Source: Anaerolineales bacterium
GTDB lineage: Bacteria > Chloroflexota > Anaerolineae > Anaerolineales > UBA11579
Direction of reading: 5' to 3'
Length of the DNA stretch: 64,000 bases
Assembly: GCA_019454165.1 (NCBI GenBank)
Contig: CP075367.1
Coordinates: 1,900,805-1,964,804, forward strand
Both the position numbers and the translations under genes were made by a program. The notes under the pieces were generated by a model. The model had not been told where the DNA came from. It saw nothing but the letters and a program-made list of their open reading frames with translations, and made no database searches. Shown here piece after piece: positions 34,799 through 44,489 of the stretch (the stretch's first letter is position 1; every line of letters starts with the position of its first letter).

Positions 34799-36445
34799 CT
34801 AGCTATTGCTCGAGACCGACTCTGGCAGCGCCACTTTGGCGCCGGCTTTCTCGGCCGCGGCCTTGACGAAGGCGACGAACAGCGGGTGCGGGCGCGTGGG
34901 GCGCGAGAGGAACTCCGGGTGGAACTGGGTGCCGAGCATGTACGGGTGCTCGGCCACCTCGACGATCTCGACCAGACGATCGTCAGGCGAGGTGCCCGAG
35001 AAGCGCATGCCGTGCTCGCTGAAGGCTTCGCGGGCGGCGTTGTTGAACTCGAAGCGGTGGCGGTGGCGCTCCTCGATCATGGGCTGGCCGTAGGCCTGGG
35101 CGGCGACGCTGCCCGGCTCCAGCTGGCAGGGGTACACGCCCAGGCGCATGGTGGCGCCCTTCTCGGCGATGCCGCGCTGGTCAGGCATCAGGTCGATCAC
35201 CGGATACGGCGAAGCCGGGTCGAACTCGGTGGAGTTGGCCTCGCTGTAGCCCAGGACGTTGCGGGCGAACTCGATCGCCATGACCTGCATGCCGAGGCAC
35301 AGGCCGAAGTACGGCACCTTATGCTCGCGGGCGTACTGGGCCGCGGCGATCTTGCCTTCGATGCCGCGGCTGTCGAAACCGCCGGGCACCAGGATGCCGT
35401 CTGCGGCGCGCACCTCGTCCCAGCCGCGGCCCTTCTCGAGCTCGCTGGCATGCACCCAGTCGATCTCGACTTCCACGCCGAGGGCCAGGCCGGCGTGCTG
35501 CAGCGCCTCTTTGACGCTCATGTAAGCGTCGTGCAGCTCAACATATTTGCCCACGAGAGCGATGCGCACGGTGGGCTTATCTTTGCGAGCCGAGCGGATG
35601 ATGGCTTCCCAGGCCGAGAGATCGGGCGCATGGCGGGCCTGCAGGCCGAGCGTATCCATGATGTAGTCGGCGACGCCCAGTTTCTCGAGCAGGAGCGGGA
35701 TCTCATACATCACGTCGATGGTGGGCATGGGCACCACGCCGCGGCGGTCCACATCGCAGAACTTGGCGATCTTCTCGCATAGGTCAGGCGTGATGGTTTT
35801 GTCGGCGCGGGCCACGATCATCTGCGGCGAGATGCCGAGCGAGCGCAGCTCACGCACGGAGTGCTGGGTGGGCTTGGTCTTGAGCTCGTTGGTGGCGCCG
35901 ATGTGCGGCAGCCAGGTGGTGTGGATGTAGAAGACATTCTCGCGGCCCACGTCAGTGCGGATCTGGCGCAAGGCTTCGATGAAGGGCAGCGACTCGATGT
36001 CGCCCACGGTGCCGCCGACCTCGACGAGGACAACCTCGGCGCCGGTGGATTCGGGCACCAGGCCGATGCGGCGCTTGATCTCGTCGGTGATCTGGGGCAC
36101 CACCTGGATCGTGCCGCCGAGATAGTCGCCGCGGCGCTCTTTGGCGATGACCTCGGCGTACACCTGGCCGGTGGTGATGGTGCTGACCGCAGTGAGGTTG
36201 ATGTCGACGAAGCGCTCGTAGTGGCCCAGGTCGAGGTCAGTCTCAGAGCCGTCGTTGAGCACGAAGACTTCGCCGTGCTGGTACGGGCTCATGGTGCCGG
36301 GGTCGACGTTGATGTAGGGGTCGAGCTTCTGCACGGCCACGGTGTAGCCGCGCTCTTTGAGCAGGCGGCCAATGGCGGCGGTGGTGACGCCTTTGCCAAC
36401 GGAGCTAACTACACCCCCGGTAACAAATATATATTTGATCGTCAT
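34799..36445 (-). CDS. pyrG: CTP synthase
   Basis: The 548-residue enzyme makes CTP from UTP, ATP and glutamine. The N-terminal synthetase domain has YIFVTGGVVSSVGKGVTTAAIG, YINVDPGTMSPYQHGEVFVLNDG and the metal site VEVGGTVGDIES. The C-terminal class I glutamine amidotransferase has ILVPGGFDSRG, the nucleophile in YFGLCLGMQ, and His/Glu in GTQFHPEFLSRP. All catalytic residues are present. AGAGGAG lies upstream of the ATG. It is not in an operon with neighbours that suggest special regulation. Confidence 0.97.
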   Translation of the reverse strand: MTIKYIFVTGGVVSSVGKGVTTAAIGRLLKERGYTVAVQKLDPYINVDPGTMSPYQHGEVFVLNDGSETDLDLGHYERFVDINLTAVSTITTGQVYAEVIAKERRGDYLGGTIQVVPQITDEIKRRIGLVPESTGAEVVLVEVGGTVGDIESLPFIEALRQIRTDVGRENVFYIHTTWLPHIGATNELKTKPTQHSVRELRSLGISPQMIVARADKTITPDLCEKIAKFCDVDRRGVVPMPTIDVMYEIPLLLEKLGVADYIMDTLGLQARHAPDLSAWEAIIRSARKDKPTVRIALVGKYVELHDAYMSVKEALQHAGLALGVEVEIDWVHASELEKGRGWDEVRAADGILVPGGFDSRGIEGKIAAAQYAREHKVPYFGLCLGMQVMAIEFARNVLGYSEANSTEFDPASPYPVIDLMPDQRGIAEKGATMRLGVYPCQLEPGSVAAQAYGQPMIEERHRHRFEFNNAAREAFSEHGMRFSGTSPDDRLVEIVEVAEHPYMLGTQFHPEFLSRPTRPHPLFVAFVKAAAEKAGAKVALPESVSSNS

Positions 36446-36765
36446 GGCACGACTCCTCTGGTGTGTGTATTCAAGGCTAACGAATGGATGTGGCGAAGCG
36501 TGAGGGTGATGCAGAGTGAATATGGAAGATGCGGGAGCAAGGATTCCTCCCTATCCCGGGTTCGGCGGTCTGATGTTGTTTCATTAAACCGGTCGGAACG
36601 ACACGGGGACTGGAGGGCACGACGGCGGTGTCAACTGACACATACGTCATTCCGAGCGCAGCGAGGAATCCTTTAGGGCATTCGAAACTCGTGTGGATCT
36701 CTTTTGCCCTAAAGGATTCCTCCCTCGCTGTGCTCGGTCGGAATGACTGAGATGCCTGGCTTAAA
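36446..36765. repeat. Gene-free region with two TCATTCCGA-family elements
   Basis: First element (36539-36605): ggattcctccctatcccgg..ttcggcggtctg..accggtcggaacgac, close to the one at 57466-57528. Second (36643-36749): a long imperfect palindrome whose arms cattccgagcgcagcgagg..aatcctttagggca and its complement enclose about 30 bases. No coding sequence is supported. Confidence 0.7.
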
Positions 36766-36803
36766 CGAAACGGAGAGGGGTCTTGAAAGAGCCCCTCTCC
36801 GTA
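36766..36803 (-). terminator. Terminator of the roadblock gene
   Basis: CGGAGAGGGG and its complement CCCCTCTCCG form the stem. On the minus strand it is followed by TTTCGTTT. Confidence 0.8.
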
Positions 36804-36840
36804 GAGTGGCGAAACGTGCGCGGGTTGCATGCCAGCCGGT

Positions 36841-37215
36841 TTATACGACATACGGCTCCAGGTCGGCGGCGGCGCGGCGCATCTCCATCAGCATGAGGCC
36901 GAGCTTGGCCTCACTGCGCGAGAGCGCAGTGAGCACCGCATCCCGCCCCACGGCGGTGAGCAGCACCAGGCCCTCCTCGCCGCGGATGTAGACCTCCTCC
37001 ATACTGCCGCGCTGCAACTCCTGGGCGATGCGCTCGCCCAGGCTGAGCATGGCGGCGCTCATGGCGGCCACACGCTCCTCCTCTACGTCTGAGGGCAGCG
37101 CCGAGGCAAGCGAAAGCCCGTCGGCGGTGACGACTGCGGAGGCGATGATATCTGGGGCTGTGGCTTGCAGATCCCGAAGGCGGTTCTTTATCTGGGTCGA
37201 ACGCGTATCGGCCAT
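36841..37215 (-). CDS. Roadblock/LC7-domain protein
   Basis: The 124-residue protein fits one roadblock/LC7 domain: TQIKNRLRDLQATAPDIIASAVVTADGLSLASALP, AAMSAAMLSLGERIAQEL, then EEVYIRGEEGLVLLTAVGRDAVLTAL. Bacterial members act with small Ras-like GTPases (MglA/MglB type) in polarity or regulation; no GTPase gene is adjacent. The start is ATG 37215, as upstream codons run into a repeat. The palindrome GTAACGTTAC (37220-37229) lies just before it, downstream of a TATAGT box. Confidence 0.88.
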   Translation of the reverse strand: MADTRSTQIKNRLRDLQATAPDIIASAVVTADGLSLASALPSDVEEERVAAMSAAMLSLGERIAQELQRGSMEEVYIRGEEGLVLLTAVGRDAVLTALSRSEAKLGLMLMEMRRAAADLEPYVV

Positions 37216-37249
37216 AACGGTAACGTTACGACTATACCATAAGGAAACT

Positions 37250-37326
37250 AACCACAAAGCCACGAAGAACACAAAGGACTGGAATCATTGTTGATATTCT
37301 TTGTGCCCTTTGTGGCTTTGTGGTTA
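37250..37326. repeat. CACAAAG palindromic repeat, copy 2
   Basis: aaccacaaagccacgaagaacacaaagg and ctttgtgccctttgtggctttgtggtta form inverted ends. The final TTA (37324-37326) is the stop codon of the exonuclease gene read on the minus strand. Compare 10097-10202. Confidence 0.75.
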
Positions 37327-38205
37327 GATGTTCCGCCAGCGGGTGATGCGGTCAGCGATGGTGCTGGCGTCGAGTTCGGCGAGGAGGGCGCGCAGGTGCG
37401 GATGGGCACCGCGCCATTCGAGGTCGGCGAGGGTCTCGGGCAGGGGCACATCTGTGCGCAGGGTGGCCAGGGTGCGATAGAGCAACGCATCGGCGCGCTG
37501 GGCTTCCAGGGTGGCGGCCAGCTTGGCCGCCCGCGTGCCGCTGAGCGCAGGCACCTGCCACTGGGTGGCCACGGGCGGAATGTCATCAATATTGCCGTAG
37601 ACGGCCAGCACGCTGGCGGCTGATTTGGCGCCCCAGCCCGGCAAGCCGGGGTAACCGTCGGCGGCGTCGCCGACGAGAGCCAAATAGTCGGGGATGCTGG
37701 CGGGCGGCACGCCGAACTTGGCTTGCACGGCCTCGGCATCCAGGACGAGGTCACGGCGGCGGTCCCAGGCGAAGACCTTGCCGCCGACCATTTGCATCAA
37801 GTCTTTATCGGGCGAGCAGAGCAGGATGCGCTCGACGGCAGGGTCGGGCGCCCAGCGGGCGGCGCCGGCCGCCAGGGCGTCGTCAGCCTCGAACTCGACC
37901 ATGGACCAGAGGGTGACGCCGAAGGCGGCCACCAGGTCCTCGGCCAGTTGGAACTGGTTCCAGAGTTCCGGTTCGATGCCTTCACCGGTCTTGTAGCCGG
38001 TGTACAGCCCGTTGCGGAAGGATTCGATGACGTGATCGAAGGCATAGGCAACGTGGCTGACCTCGGGGCGCTCGAGCATGGCCATCAGGCTGCGCAACAG
38101 GCCGAGGGCCGCGCCGACCTCGCGCCCAGTGGGGTCTTGCTTGGGCGGCGCGCCGAAGTAATTGCGGTACAGCTCGTAGGTGCCGTCAACCAGGTGAATA
38201 TGCAT
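37324..38205 (-). CDS. 5'-3' exonuclease (Pol I-type 5' nuclease/FEN domain)
   Basis: The 293-residue protein matches the 5' nuclease domain of DNA polymerase I as a stand-alone enzyme: MHIHLVDGTYELYR (first metal Asp), YAFDHVIESFRNGLYTGYKTG, MVEFEADDALAAGAARWA, LLCSPDKDLMQMV, then the helix-hairpin-helix LVGDAADGYPGLPGWGAKSAASVL. Metal-binding acids are present. It should remove 5' flaps or RNA primers. The C-terminus is encoded next to, and its stop lies inside, a CACAAAG repeat. Probably leaderless (TACAAT 6 bases before the ATG). Confidence 0.9.
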   Translation of the reverse strand: MHIHLVDGTYELYRNYFGAPPKQDPTGREVGAALGLLRSLMAMLERPEVSHVAYAFDHVIESFRNGLYTGYKTGEGIEPELWNQFQLAEDLVAAFGVTLWSMVEFEADDALAAGAARWAPDPAVERILLCSPDKDLMQMVGGKVFAWDRRRDLVLDAEAVQAKFGVPPASIPDYLALVGDAADGYPGLPGWGAKSAASVLAVYGNIDDIPPVATQWQVPALSGTRAAKLAATLEAQRADALLYRTLATLRTDVPLPETLADLEWRGAHPHLRALLAELDASTIADRITRWRNI

Positions 38206-38211
38206 GCTGGG

Positions 38212-38217
38212 ATTGTA
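38212..38217 (-). promoter_or_regulatory. -10 box of a leaderless promoter
   Basis: TACAAT on the minus strand ends 6 bases before the ATG at 38205. Confidence 0.55.
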
Positions 38218-38273
38218 ATCGCCTGAGGAGGCGGTGCTACAATGAGGGCATTCGCCGTACCAAGGAGAGAGAA

Positions 38274-38474
38274 ATGGCTAAAAAGAAGCGTTCCACCAAC
38301 AAGGGGCTGGTGCTTTCCGCCCCGAAAGAAGTTACCTGGGTTATTGCCGTTATTTTTGGCGGCCTGGGCCTGCTGGCCCACTTTGGCGTATTCGCCATTG
38401 GCGTTTCGGCCTTTGCGCTGGTTGCGATCGGTTTCGTGATCCTGGCGCTGGCGACCGCCATGAAGGGCATCTAG
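38274..38474 (+). CDS. Small membrane protein
   Basis: A 66-residue protein with a basic start (MAKKKRSTNKG) and two closely spaced hydrophobic helices (VTWVIAVIFGGLGLLAHFG and IGVSAFALVAIGFVILALA). AAGGAGAG lies 6 bases upstream of the ATG, and a strong terminator follows. It forms a complete single-gene unit, so it is very likely real. No known function. Confidence 0.75.
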   Translation: MAKKKRSTNKGLVLSAPKEVTWVIAVIFGGLGLLAHFGVFAIGVSAFALVAIGFVILALATAMKGI

Positions 38475-38487
38475 CCCTAGCGCTTGT

Positions 38488-38525
38488 TACGAAAAAAGCC
38501 CAGCCATCCGGCTGGGCTTTTTTGT
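38488..38525 (+). terminator. Intrinsic terminator
   Basis: AAAAAAGCCCAGCC/GGCTGGGCTTTTTT with an ATCC loop, 15 bases after the small membrane protein gene. Confidence 0.92.
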
Positions 38526-38529
38526 TTGG

Positions 38530-38582
38530 GTCGGGGCTTGGGGATTGCTTCGCTCGTTTCACTCGCTCGCAATGACGATACG
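38530..38582. repeat. Dispersed GGGGATTGCTTCG...GCAATGACG element
   Basis: ggcttggggattgcttcgct and cactcgctcgcaatgacg match the element at 27400-27470. Confidence 0.65.
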
Positions 38583-38672
38583 CTCATCTTCTCGAACAAA
38601 AATGCTAAAATAGCCGCGGAATTTGACCACCCCAGCGGACGCTGCGGTGGCTACTGTCGTTTAAGAGGGCCT

Positions 38673-39284
38673 ATGTTTCAAAAGCGCAAACCGAAAGAGC
38701 ACGAGAGCAACAATCCACCCTACCTGATCGCCGGGTTGGGCAACCCCGGGCCGGAGTACCGCGAGAACCGCCACAACGTAGGCTTTATGGTGGTGGACAA
38801 GCTGGCCGAGGAGCTGGGGGTGAAGTTCACCAAGGTGCAGAACGAGGCGATGGTGGCCCAGGCCGGCGCGGGCGAAGGCCGGGTGGTGCTGGCCAAGCCG
38901 CGCACCTTCATGAACAACTCCGGCGTTTCGGTGAGCCAACTGGTGCGCTTCTACAAGGTACCGCTCGATAAGCTGCTGGTGGTGTACGACGACGTGGATC
39001 TGCCGTTCGAGACGCTGCGCTTGCGCTCGGAGGGCAGCTCTGGCGGGCAGAACGGGATGAAATCCATCATCCAGAAGCTGGGCTCACAGGAGTTTGCGCG
39101 TCTTCGTGTTGGCGTAAGCCGCCCCAAGGGCCGCATGAGCACGCCCAATCATGTATTGCAAGACTTCTCGCGCGCCGAGCAGGAGGCGTTGCCCTTCGTG
39201 CTCAAACGGGCGAGCGACGCCGTGCAGACCTTCATCAATGAAGGCGTTGTGGCGGCGATGAACAAATACAACGGAACTGAATGA
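38673..39284 (+). CDS. pth: Peptidyl-tRNA hydrolase
   Basis: The 203-residue enzyme frees tRNA from stalled peptidyl-tRNA. It carries LIAGLGNPGPEYRENRHNVGF with the catalytic His, KPRTFMNNSGVSV with the conserved Asn, and LVVYDDVDLPFETLRLRSEGSSGGQNGMKSI with the catalytic Asp. A hydrophilic N-terminal extension of about 17 residues (MFQKRKPKEHESNN) precedes the usual start. GAGGG lies before ATG 38673. It overlaps mfd by 4 bases, the pth-mfd pair known from many Gram-positive-type genomes. Confidence 0.95.
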   Translation: MFQKRKPKEHESNNPPYLIAGLGNPGPEYRENRHNVGFMVVDKLAEELGVKFTKVQNEAMVAQAGAGEGRVVLAKPRTFMNNSGVSVSQLVRFYKVPLDKLLVVYDDVDLPFETLRLRSEGSSGGQNGMKSIIQKLGSQEFARLRVGVSRPKGRMSTPNHVLQDFSRAEQEALPFVLKRASDAVQTFINEGVVAAMNKYNGTE

Positions 39285-42200
39285 CCGAACTTCTGCAGCG
39301 CATCCAACGCAAGCCTGCTTTTAAGCAACTGCTGGCGAACAGCCGTGACGGCAACGGCCCAGCGCAGCTGGGGCTGATCCGTTCGGCGCGCCTGCCGCTG
39401 GCAGCCGCCCTGGCGGCCGCCAGCGGGCGGCCAGCCCTGCTATTGAGCCACCGCCGTGACCGGGCGCTGGCCCACTTCGAAGAACTGGGCTTCTGGGCGC
39501 CGGCGCTGGAGCGCATGTACTTCGCTGAGCCGAGCTCGCTGTTCTACGAGAACGCGCCATGGAGTGAAACGGCGCGGCGCGAGCGCCTGGGCGCCCTCTC
39601 GCAGCTGGCCCTGGGCGCGAGCACGCCGTTCATCACGGCCAGCGCGCGAGCGCTGATGTCGCGCACGCTGCCGCCGGCGCAGTTCACTGCGGCGGCGCAG
39701 CGTTTGCAGCGCGGGGCGCGCAGCCAGCCCGCCGAGCTGGCCGCCCAACTGGCGCGCCTGGGCTACGAGGCGGCCCAGAATGTGGTGGCGCCCGGCCAGT
39801 TCGCCCGGCGCGGCGGCATTCTGGACCTGTGGCCGATGCAGGACGAGCTGCCCGCCCGTTTGGAATACTTCGGGGATGAGCTGGACAGCCTGCGCCGCTT
39901 TGACCCGGCCACGCAGCGCACCATCCAACCGATCGAAGATCTGCTGATCCCGCCGGCGCGTGAATACATCCTCAACGAGCCGCTGCCCGTCGGGCTGGAA
40001 GCACGCGCCCTGAACGAATTCCACATCCCCCTGCTCCACCCTGAACCAGCCGGGCTGCTGGACTATTTGCCGGCGGACGCGCTGATCCTGATCGACGACC
40101 TGGACGCGTTGCGCGACCAGATCAGTGAACTCGAAATGCAGGCGCTGCAGCTACGCCAGGAGAGCCTGGAAGCCGGCAGCCTGGCGGCCGAGTACCCGGC
40201 GCCGTATCTCTCGCTGTCTGAGCTGGAAGAGTTGCTGGCCGAGCGCACGGTGATCGAGCTGGGGCCGGCTTTGGCGATCGAAGATGCGCACAGCATCAGC
40301 GGCTTGTTCCGGCCAGGGCCACGCTTTGGCGGGCAACTCAAGCCGATGCTCGACCAGGTGGAGCGCTATCTGGACGCGGGCGATGAGGTGCTGATCGTCT
40401 CGCGCCAGACGCCGCGCCTGAGCGACATGTGGGCTGAGCGCAATTACGGCGCCGGCAACCTGGCCGACCCGCAGTTCGCCGAGGGTAGCCTGGCGGAGGG
40501 CTGGAGCCTGGAGAGCTCCGGCCTCGGCCGGGCTAACGAGCCGCGCCTGCACTTGCTGACCGACGGCGAGATCTTTGGCTGGGAGCGGCCGCAAGCCCGC
40601 CGCCAGCCGCGGCCAGAGAGCCAGGCGCCGGAAACGCCATATGTGGACCTGCAGAACGAAGAGCTGGTGGTGCATATTGACCACGGCATCGGCATCTTCC
40701 GGGGTTTGGTGGAAGCCAAGATCGAGGGCAAGGCGCGTGAGTTCCTGCGGGTGGAATATGCCGGCGGCGACCAACTGTATGTGCCGGTGCACCAAGCTGA
40801 CCGGCTGAGCCGCTACATCGGCTCACGCGGCGAGGCGCCGACCCTGAGCCGCCTGGGCGGGCAGGAATGGCGCAGCACAAAGTCACGCGTGCGGCGGGCA
40901 GTGGAAGCCATCGCCGAAGACCTGCTGGAGCTGTACGCCAAGCGTGAAATGGCCCAGGGGCACGCCTACCCGCCGGACACGCCCTGGCAGCACGAGCTGG
41001 AGGCCAGCTTCCCGTATGTGGAGACGGACGACCAGTTGCGCGTGCTGGCTGAAGTGAAGCAGGACATGCAGCATACGCGGCCGATGGACCGCCTGGTGTG
41101 TGGGGATGCCGGCTACGGCAAGACCGAGATCGCCCTGCGGGCGGCCTTCAAGGCCGTGATGGATGGCAAACAGGTGGCGATGCTGGTGCCGACCACCGTG
41201 CTGGCCCAGCAGCACTACGAAACCTTCCGCCAGCGGCTGGCAGCCTTCCCGGTGCGGATTGAGATGCTCTCGCGCTTCCGGGATGCCAAGCAGCAGCAGG
41301 ACACCATCCGCAAGCTGGCCACAGGCGATATGGACATCGTGATCGGCACGCATCGCCTGGTGCAGGCGGATGTCAAGTTCAAGGATCTGGGGTTGGTGAT
41401 CATTGACGAAGAGCAGCGCTTCGGCGTGGCGCACAAAGAGCACTTGAAGAAGCTGCGCACCGAAGTGGATGTGCTGACCATGACGGCCACACCGATCCCA
41501 CGCACGTTGTACATGGCGCTGACCGGGGTGCGCGACATTTCGACCATCAATACGCCGCCAGAGGAGCGCCTGCCGATCGTGACTCACGTTGGCCCCTACT
41601 CCGAGCAGCTCGTGCGGCGAGCGGTGCTACGCGAGCTGGACCGCGGCGGGCAGATATTCTTCGTGCACAACCGCGTGCACAGCATTGACGCCATGCGCAG
41701 CCACCTGCAGCGCGTGGTGCCCGAGGTGCGTATTGGCATAGCGCACGGCCAGATGGCCGAGCGCGAGCTGGCTGAACGCATGAATGAATTCTCGCGCGGC
41801 GAGATCGACCTGCTGCTGACCACCACCATCATCGAGTCGGGCCTGGATATCCCCAACGCCAATACGCTCATCGTCGACCGGGCGGATGCGTTCGGCCTGG
41901 CGCAGCTATACCAGCTGCGCGGGCGCGTGGGCCGCGGGGCGCAGCGGGCGTATGCGTACTTCTTCCGCCATGCGCAGAACGGCATGACCGACGAGGGCCG
42001 CCAGCGCCTGGAGACGATCGCCGAGAACACCCAGCACGGCGCGGGCTTCTCGGTGGCGATGCGTGACCTCGAGATCCGCGGCGCGGGCGACCTGTTGGGC
42101 GTGCGCCAGCACGGCCTGATCGCGGCGGTGGGCTTTCATTTGTACACGCGGCTGCTCTCCAAGGCGGTGGACGACCTCAAGCGCGTGGGCGGCTTCGGCG

Positions 42201-42697
42201 CCGAGGCCGGCGCGGTGCACATCACCCTATATCACCCGCTCATCAATGTGGACCTGCCTATTGAGGTGGGCATCCCGGCCAGTTATGTCAGCGACAAGGC
42301 CATGCGCCTGAAGCTGTATCGCCGCCTGGCGGATATTCACGATGTGAGCGAGATCGAAGCGCTAGAGGAAGAGTTCCGCGACCGCTTTGGCCCGCCGCCC
42401 GCCGAGGTCCAGAATCTGTTGTTCCAACTGCATGTACGCGTGCTGGCTGAGCGCACCGGGCTGACCGCCATCAATGTGGAGAACAAGCAGCTGGCGCTGC
42501 GCTTCCCGCCGCCGCGTAAGAAGGACCAGCCGATGGAGTTCGGCCGGTTGCCGGCGGGCACGCGCACCAGCAAGAACACGGTGTGGCTGAGCGGCCTGGA
42601 AGGCGTGGACTGGCGCCAGCGGCTGCTGAGCCTGCTGGAAGCGCTTGTGGAATTGAACGCCCAGAAAGCCGGCGCGCTGCCGGCCGAGGCAGAATAA
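39281..42697 (+). CDS. mfd: Transcription-repair coupling factor Mfd
   Basis: A 1138-residue protein with all Mfd regions: N-terminal UvrB-homology (about 1-330), the RNA polymerase-interacting domain ([21 protein letters not shown], about 455-560), the RecG-like translocase with Walker [15 protein letters not shown] and [25 protein letters not shown], the second motor with [22 protein letters not shown] and QLRGRVGRG, and the C-terminal domain. It removes stalled RNA polymerase at lesions and recruits UvrA. It is translationally coupled to pth and followed by a terminator. Confidence 0.97.
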   Translation: MTELLQRIQRKPAFKQLLANSRDGNGPAQLGLIRSARLPLAAALAAASGRPALLLSHRRDRALAHFEELGFWAPALERMYFAEPSSLFYENAPWSETARRERLGALSQLALGASTPFITASARALMSRTLPPAQFTAAAQRLQRGARSQPAELAAQLARLGYEAAQNVVAPGQFARRGGILDLWPMQDELPARLEYFGDELDSLRRFDPATQRTIQPIEDLLIPPAREYILNEPLPVGLEARALNEFHIPLLHPEPAGLLDYLPADALILIDDLDALRDQISELEMQALQLRQESLEAGSLAAEYPAPYLSLSELEELLAERTVIELGPALAIEDAHSISGLFRPGPRFGGQLKPMLDQVERYLDAGDEVLIVSRQTPRLSDMWAERNYGAGNLADPQFAEGSLAEGWSLESSGLGRANEPRLHLLTDGEIFGWERPQARRQPRPESQAPETPYVDLQNEELVVHIDHGIGIFRGLVEAKIEGKAREFLRVEYAGGDQLYVPVHQADRLSRYIGSRGEAPTLSRLGGQEWRSTKSRVRRAVEAIAEDLLELYAKREMAQGHAYPPDTPWQHELEASFPYVETDDQLRVLAEVKQDMQHTRPMDRLVCGDAGYGKTEIALRAAFKAVMDGKQVAMLVPTTVLAQQHYETFRQRLAAFPVRIEMLSRFRDAKQQQDTIRKLATGDMDIVIGTHRLVQADVKFKDLGLVIIDEEQRFGVAHKEHLKKLRTEVDVLTMTATPIPRTLYMALTGVRDISTINTPPEERLPIVTHVGPYSEQLVRRAVLRELDRGGQIFFVHNRVHSIDAMRSHLQRVVPEVRIGIAHGQMAERELAERMNEFSRGEIDLLLTTTIIESGLDIPNANTLIVDRADAFGLAQLYQLRGRVGRGAQRAYAYFFRHAQNGMTDEGRQRLETIAENTQHGAGFSVAMRDLEIRGAGDLLGVRQHGLIAAVGFHLYTRLLSKAVDDLKRVGGFGAEAGAVHITLYHPLINVDLPIEVGIPASYVSDKAMRLKLYRRLADIHDVSEIEALEEEFRDRFGPPPAEVQNLLFQLHVRVLAERTGLTAINVENKQLALRFPPPRKKDQPMEFGRLPAGTRTSKNTVWLSGLEGVDWRQRLLSLLEALVELNAQKAGALPAEAE

Positions 42698-42732
42698 AAA
42701 AGCGGCCCTGCAAAGCAGGGCCGCTTTTGTTT
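42694..42732. terminator. Bidirectional terminator after mfd
   Basis: AGCGGCCCTGC/GCAGGGCCGCT stem with an AAA loop, A-run before and T-run after, between convergent genes. Confidence 0.92.
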
Positions 42733-42745
42733 GCGAGAGCTGGTG

Positions 42746-43471
42746 CTATTGCGCCAGGGCCACGAACTCAAGCTCGAGGATCAGGGTCTGCTCCACCGAG
42801 GCGACCTGCGGCACGCTGGGGATCTGCAGATCATAGCTGGGCCGGTCGATGGTGGTGGTGGCCAGGCCGCTGATGCGGTTGTCCGACTCGACCGTGACGG
42901 TGACGTCAAAGGTGACCGGATTGGTGATGTCACGGATGGTCAGGTCACCCGTGATCTGGAAACTGAAGGTGTCACCGACCGCGATGCTGGCGGGCAAGCC
43001 GCTGTAGGTGGTGGGGGTAAAGGTGACGAATTCGTAGACGTTGGTTTGCAGGATCAGATTCTGAATGGCGCGGTTGCGGCTGCCGCTATCCGTGATGAAG
43101 GTGCGGGCATTCACCTGCACCGTGCCGACCTGCACGCCAGACGGGCTAGCCGGGTCGATCACGATCTGGGCGGCGACCGCATTGCTGACGCCGACCACGG
43201 TCTTGTCAGCCCCGTTGAGCACTTCGTTGATGAGGAAGCGCGCCTCGCTCTGGTCAGCGTCTATTTCGAAGACCAGGCTGCCCTCGGCCGCGGCCGGCTG
43301 GTCCGGCGCGGCGGTGGCCTGCTGGGCCACCGGCGACGGCAGCACTGGGATGGCGGTCAACTCGCCGCTGGGGGCGGCGGTTGGCCGCAAGGCGTAGGCG
43401 GCCGCGGCGCCAACCAGCACCAGGGCGACGATGCCGGTGATTGCAACAATTGTGATTGTTCGACGATCCAT
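42746..43471 (-). CDS. YceI-family protein with membrane anchor
   Basis: The 241-residue protein has an N-terminal helix (TIVAITGIVALVLVGAAAAYAL), a Pro/Ala linker and a YceI domain (about 65-238): FEIDADQSEARFLINEVL, then FVTFTPTTYSGLP, GDLTIRDITNPVTFDVTVTV, IDRPSYDL and ILELEFVA. YceI proteins are lipocalin-like barrels that bind isoprenoids or other lipids and are usually secreted; here it is tethered. TTGGAGAG precedes the ATG. No operon partner. Confidence 0.9.
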   Translation of the reverse strand: MDRRTITIVAITGIVALVLVGAAAAYALRPTAAPSGELTAIPVLPSPVAQQATAAPDQPAAAEGSLVFEIDADQSEARFLINEVLNGADKTVVGVSNAVAAQIVIDPASPSGVQVGTVQVNARTFITDSGSRNRAIQNLILQTNVYEFVTFTPTTYSGLPASIAVGDTFSFQITGDLTIRDITNPVTFDVTVTVESDNRISGLATTTIDRPSYDLQIPSVPQVASVEQTLILELEFVALAQ

Positions 43472-43537
43472 GTCTCTCCAAAGAAAATAGCAGATTTAAT
43501 TGCCTGACTATACTGGCTGGGGATTAAGCCGTCATGA

Positions 43538-43568
43538 TAAAGCGCCCGCTTTTGCGGGCGCTTTGCTG
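43538..43568. terminator. Intrinsic terminator
   Basis: AAAGCGCCCGC/GCGGGCGCTTT with a TTTT loop. It lies downstream of the SDR gene on the minus strand. Confidence 0.88.
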
Positions 43569-43601
43569 TGAGTCTGCTGTGAAGTGCCACCAGGCGGCGT
43601 G

Positions 43602-44405
43602 TTATTTCGGCAGCAACGAGTCCATTTGCTTGCGAATGAAATGGATCGCGCCGCGCGGGTTGAGCTTGTAGAACAGGTTCATCATCACGGCGTCGTTGCC
43701 AATGTAGGCCTGCAGCTTGTTCTTCTCGATGGCGCTGATGATGGTCTGCGCCGCCACCTCGGGCGAGGTGGGCTTGATGCGCGCTGAGCCAGCCTCTGCA
43801 TCGCCGCCCGGCACGGCCAGGCCGGAGTTGGCGGTGATGTTGGTGGCGATCGCACCGGGGAAGATCACCGTCACGCCCACGTTGGTGCCGATCAGTTCAG
43901 CGTACAAGCCTTCGGTCAGGATCTTGACGGCGGCCTTGGAGGCGCCGTACAGGGTCTGGCCCGGGAAGGGGAAGAAGCCGCCCATGCTGGAGACGTTGAC
44001 GATGTGCGCCTCGGGGCGCTGCAAGAGCGCCGGCAGGAAGGCCTTGACCATGTAGATGGTGCCATACAGGTTGATGTTGAGCACACGCTCGATGACCGCA
44101 TAGTCCAGGTCGCCGAGCTTGACGAAGGGTTGGATGATGCCGGCATTGTTGACCAGGCCGTCCACCGCGCCGTGCTTGGCCTGCACCTCCGGCAGCAAGG
44201 CGTCCACCTGGGCCTTGTTGGAAATATCCACAATGTGGGTGGAGAGCGCGGCGCTGTTGGCCAGCTGGGCGGTCTCGTTGAGCGTGGCATCTTTGATGTC
44301 CACCGCGGCCACGCGGGCGCCGCGTTGCAATAAGGCCAGGGTCAGGGCGCGGCCAATGCCGCTGCCGCCGCCGGTTACGACGAATACTTTGTCTTGGATT
44401 TTCAT
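43602..44405 (-). CDS. Short-chain dehydrogenase/reductase
   Basis: A 267-residue classical SDR with the Rossmann motif VTGGGSGIGRAL, VDI after the second strand, NNAGIIQP, catalytic Ser in VNVSSMGGFF, and YGASKAAVK with the Tyr-Lys pair. The acidic residue in VAAVDIKD points to NAD(H). The C-terminal extension KLNPRGAIHFIRKQMDSLLPK resembles retinol-dehydrogenase-like or membrane-associated SDRs. Substrate cannot be told. AAGGAGG lies before ATG 44405 and a TATACT box at 44424-44429 gives a short leader. Confidence 0.88.
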   Translation of the reverse strand: MKIQDKVFVVTGGGSGIGRALTLALLQRGARVAAVDIKDATLNETAQLANSAALSTHIVDISNKAQVDALLPEVQAKHGAVDGLVNNAGIIQPFVKLGDLDYAVIERVLNINLYGTIYMVKAFLPALLQRPEAHIVNVSSMGGFFPFPGQTLYGASKAAVKILTEGLYAELIGTNVGVTVIFPGAIATNITANSGLAVPGGDAEAGSARIKPTSPEVAAQTIISAIEKNKLQAYIGNDAVMMNLFYKLNPRGAIHFIRKQMDSLLPK

Positions 44406-44489
44406 GAGTGCCTCCTTATGAGGAGTATAGGCGCGGGGGTTGAGTGGTTGTAGAGGCAAATGTACTCGGCTTTTTGGGATGTTGCGTGC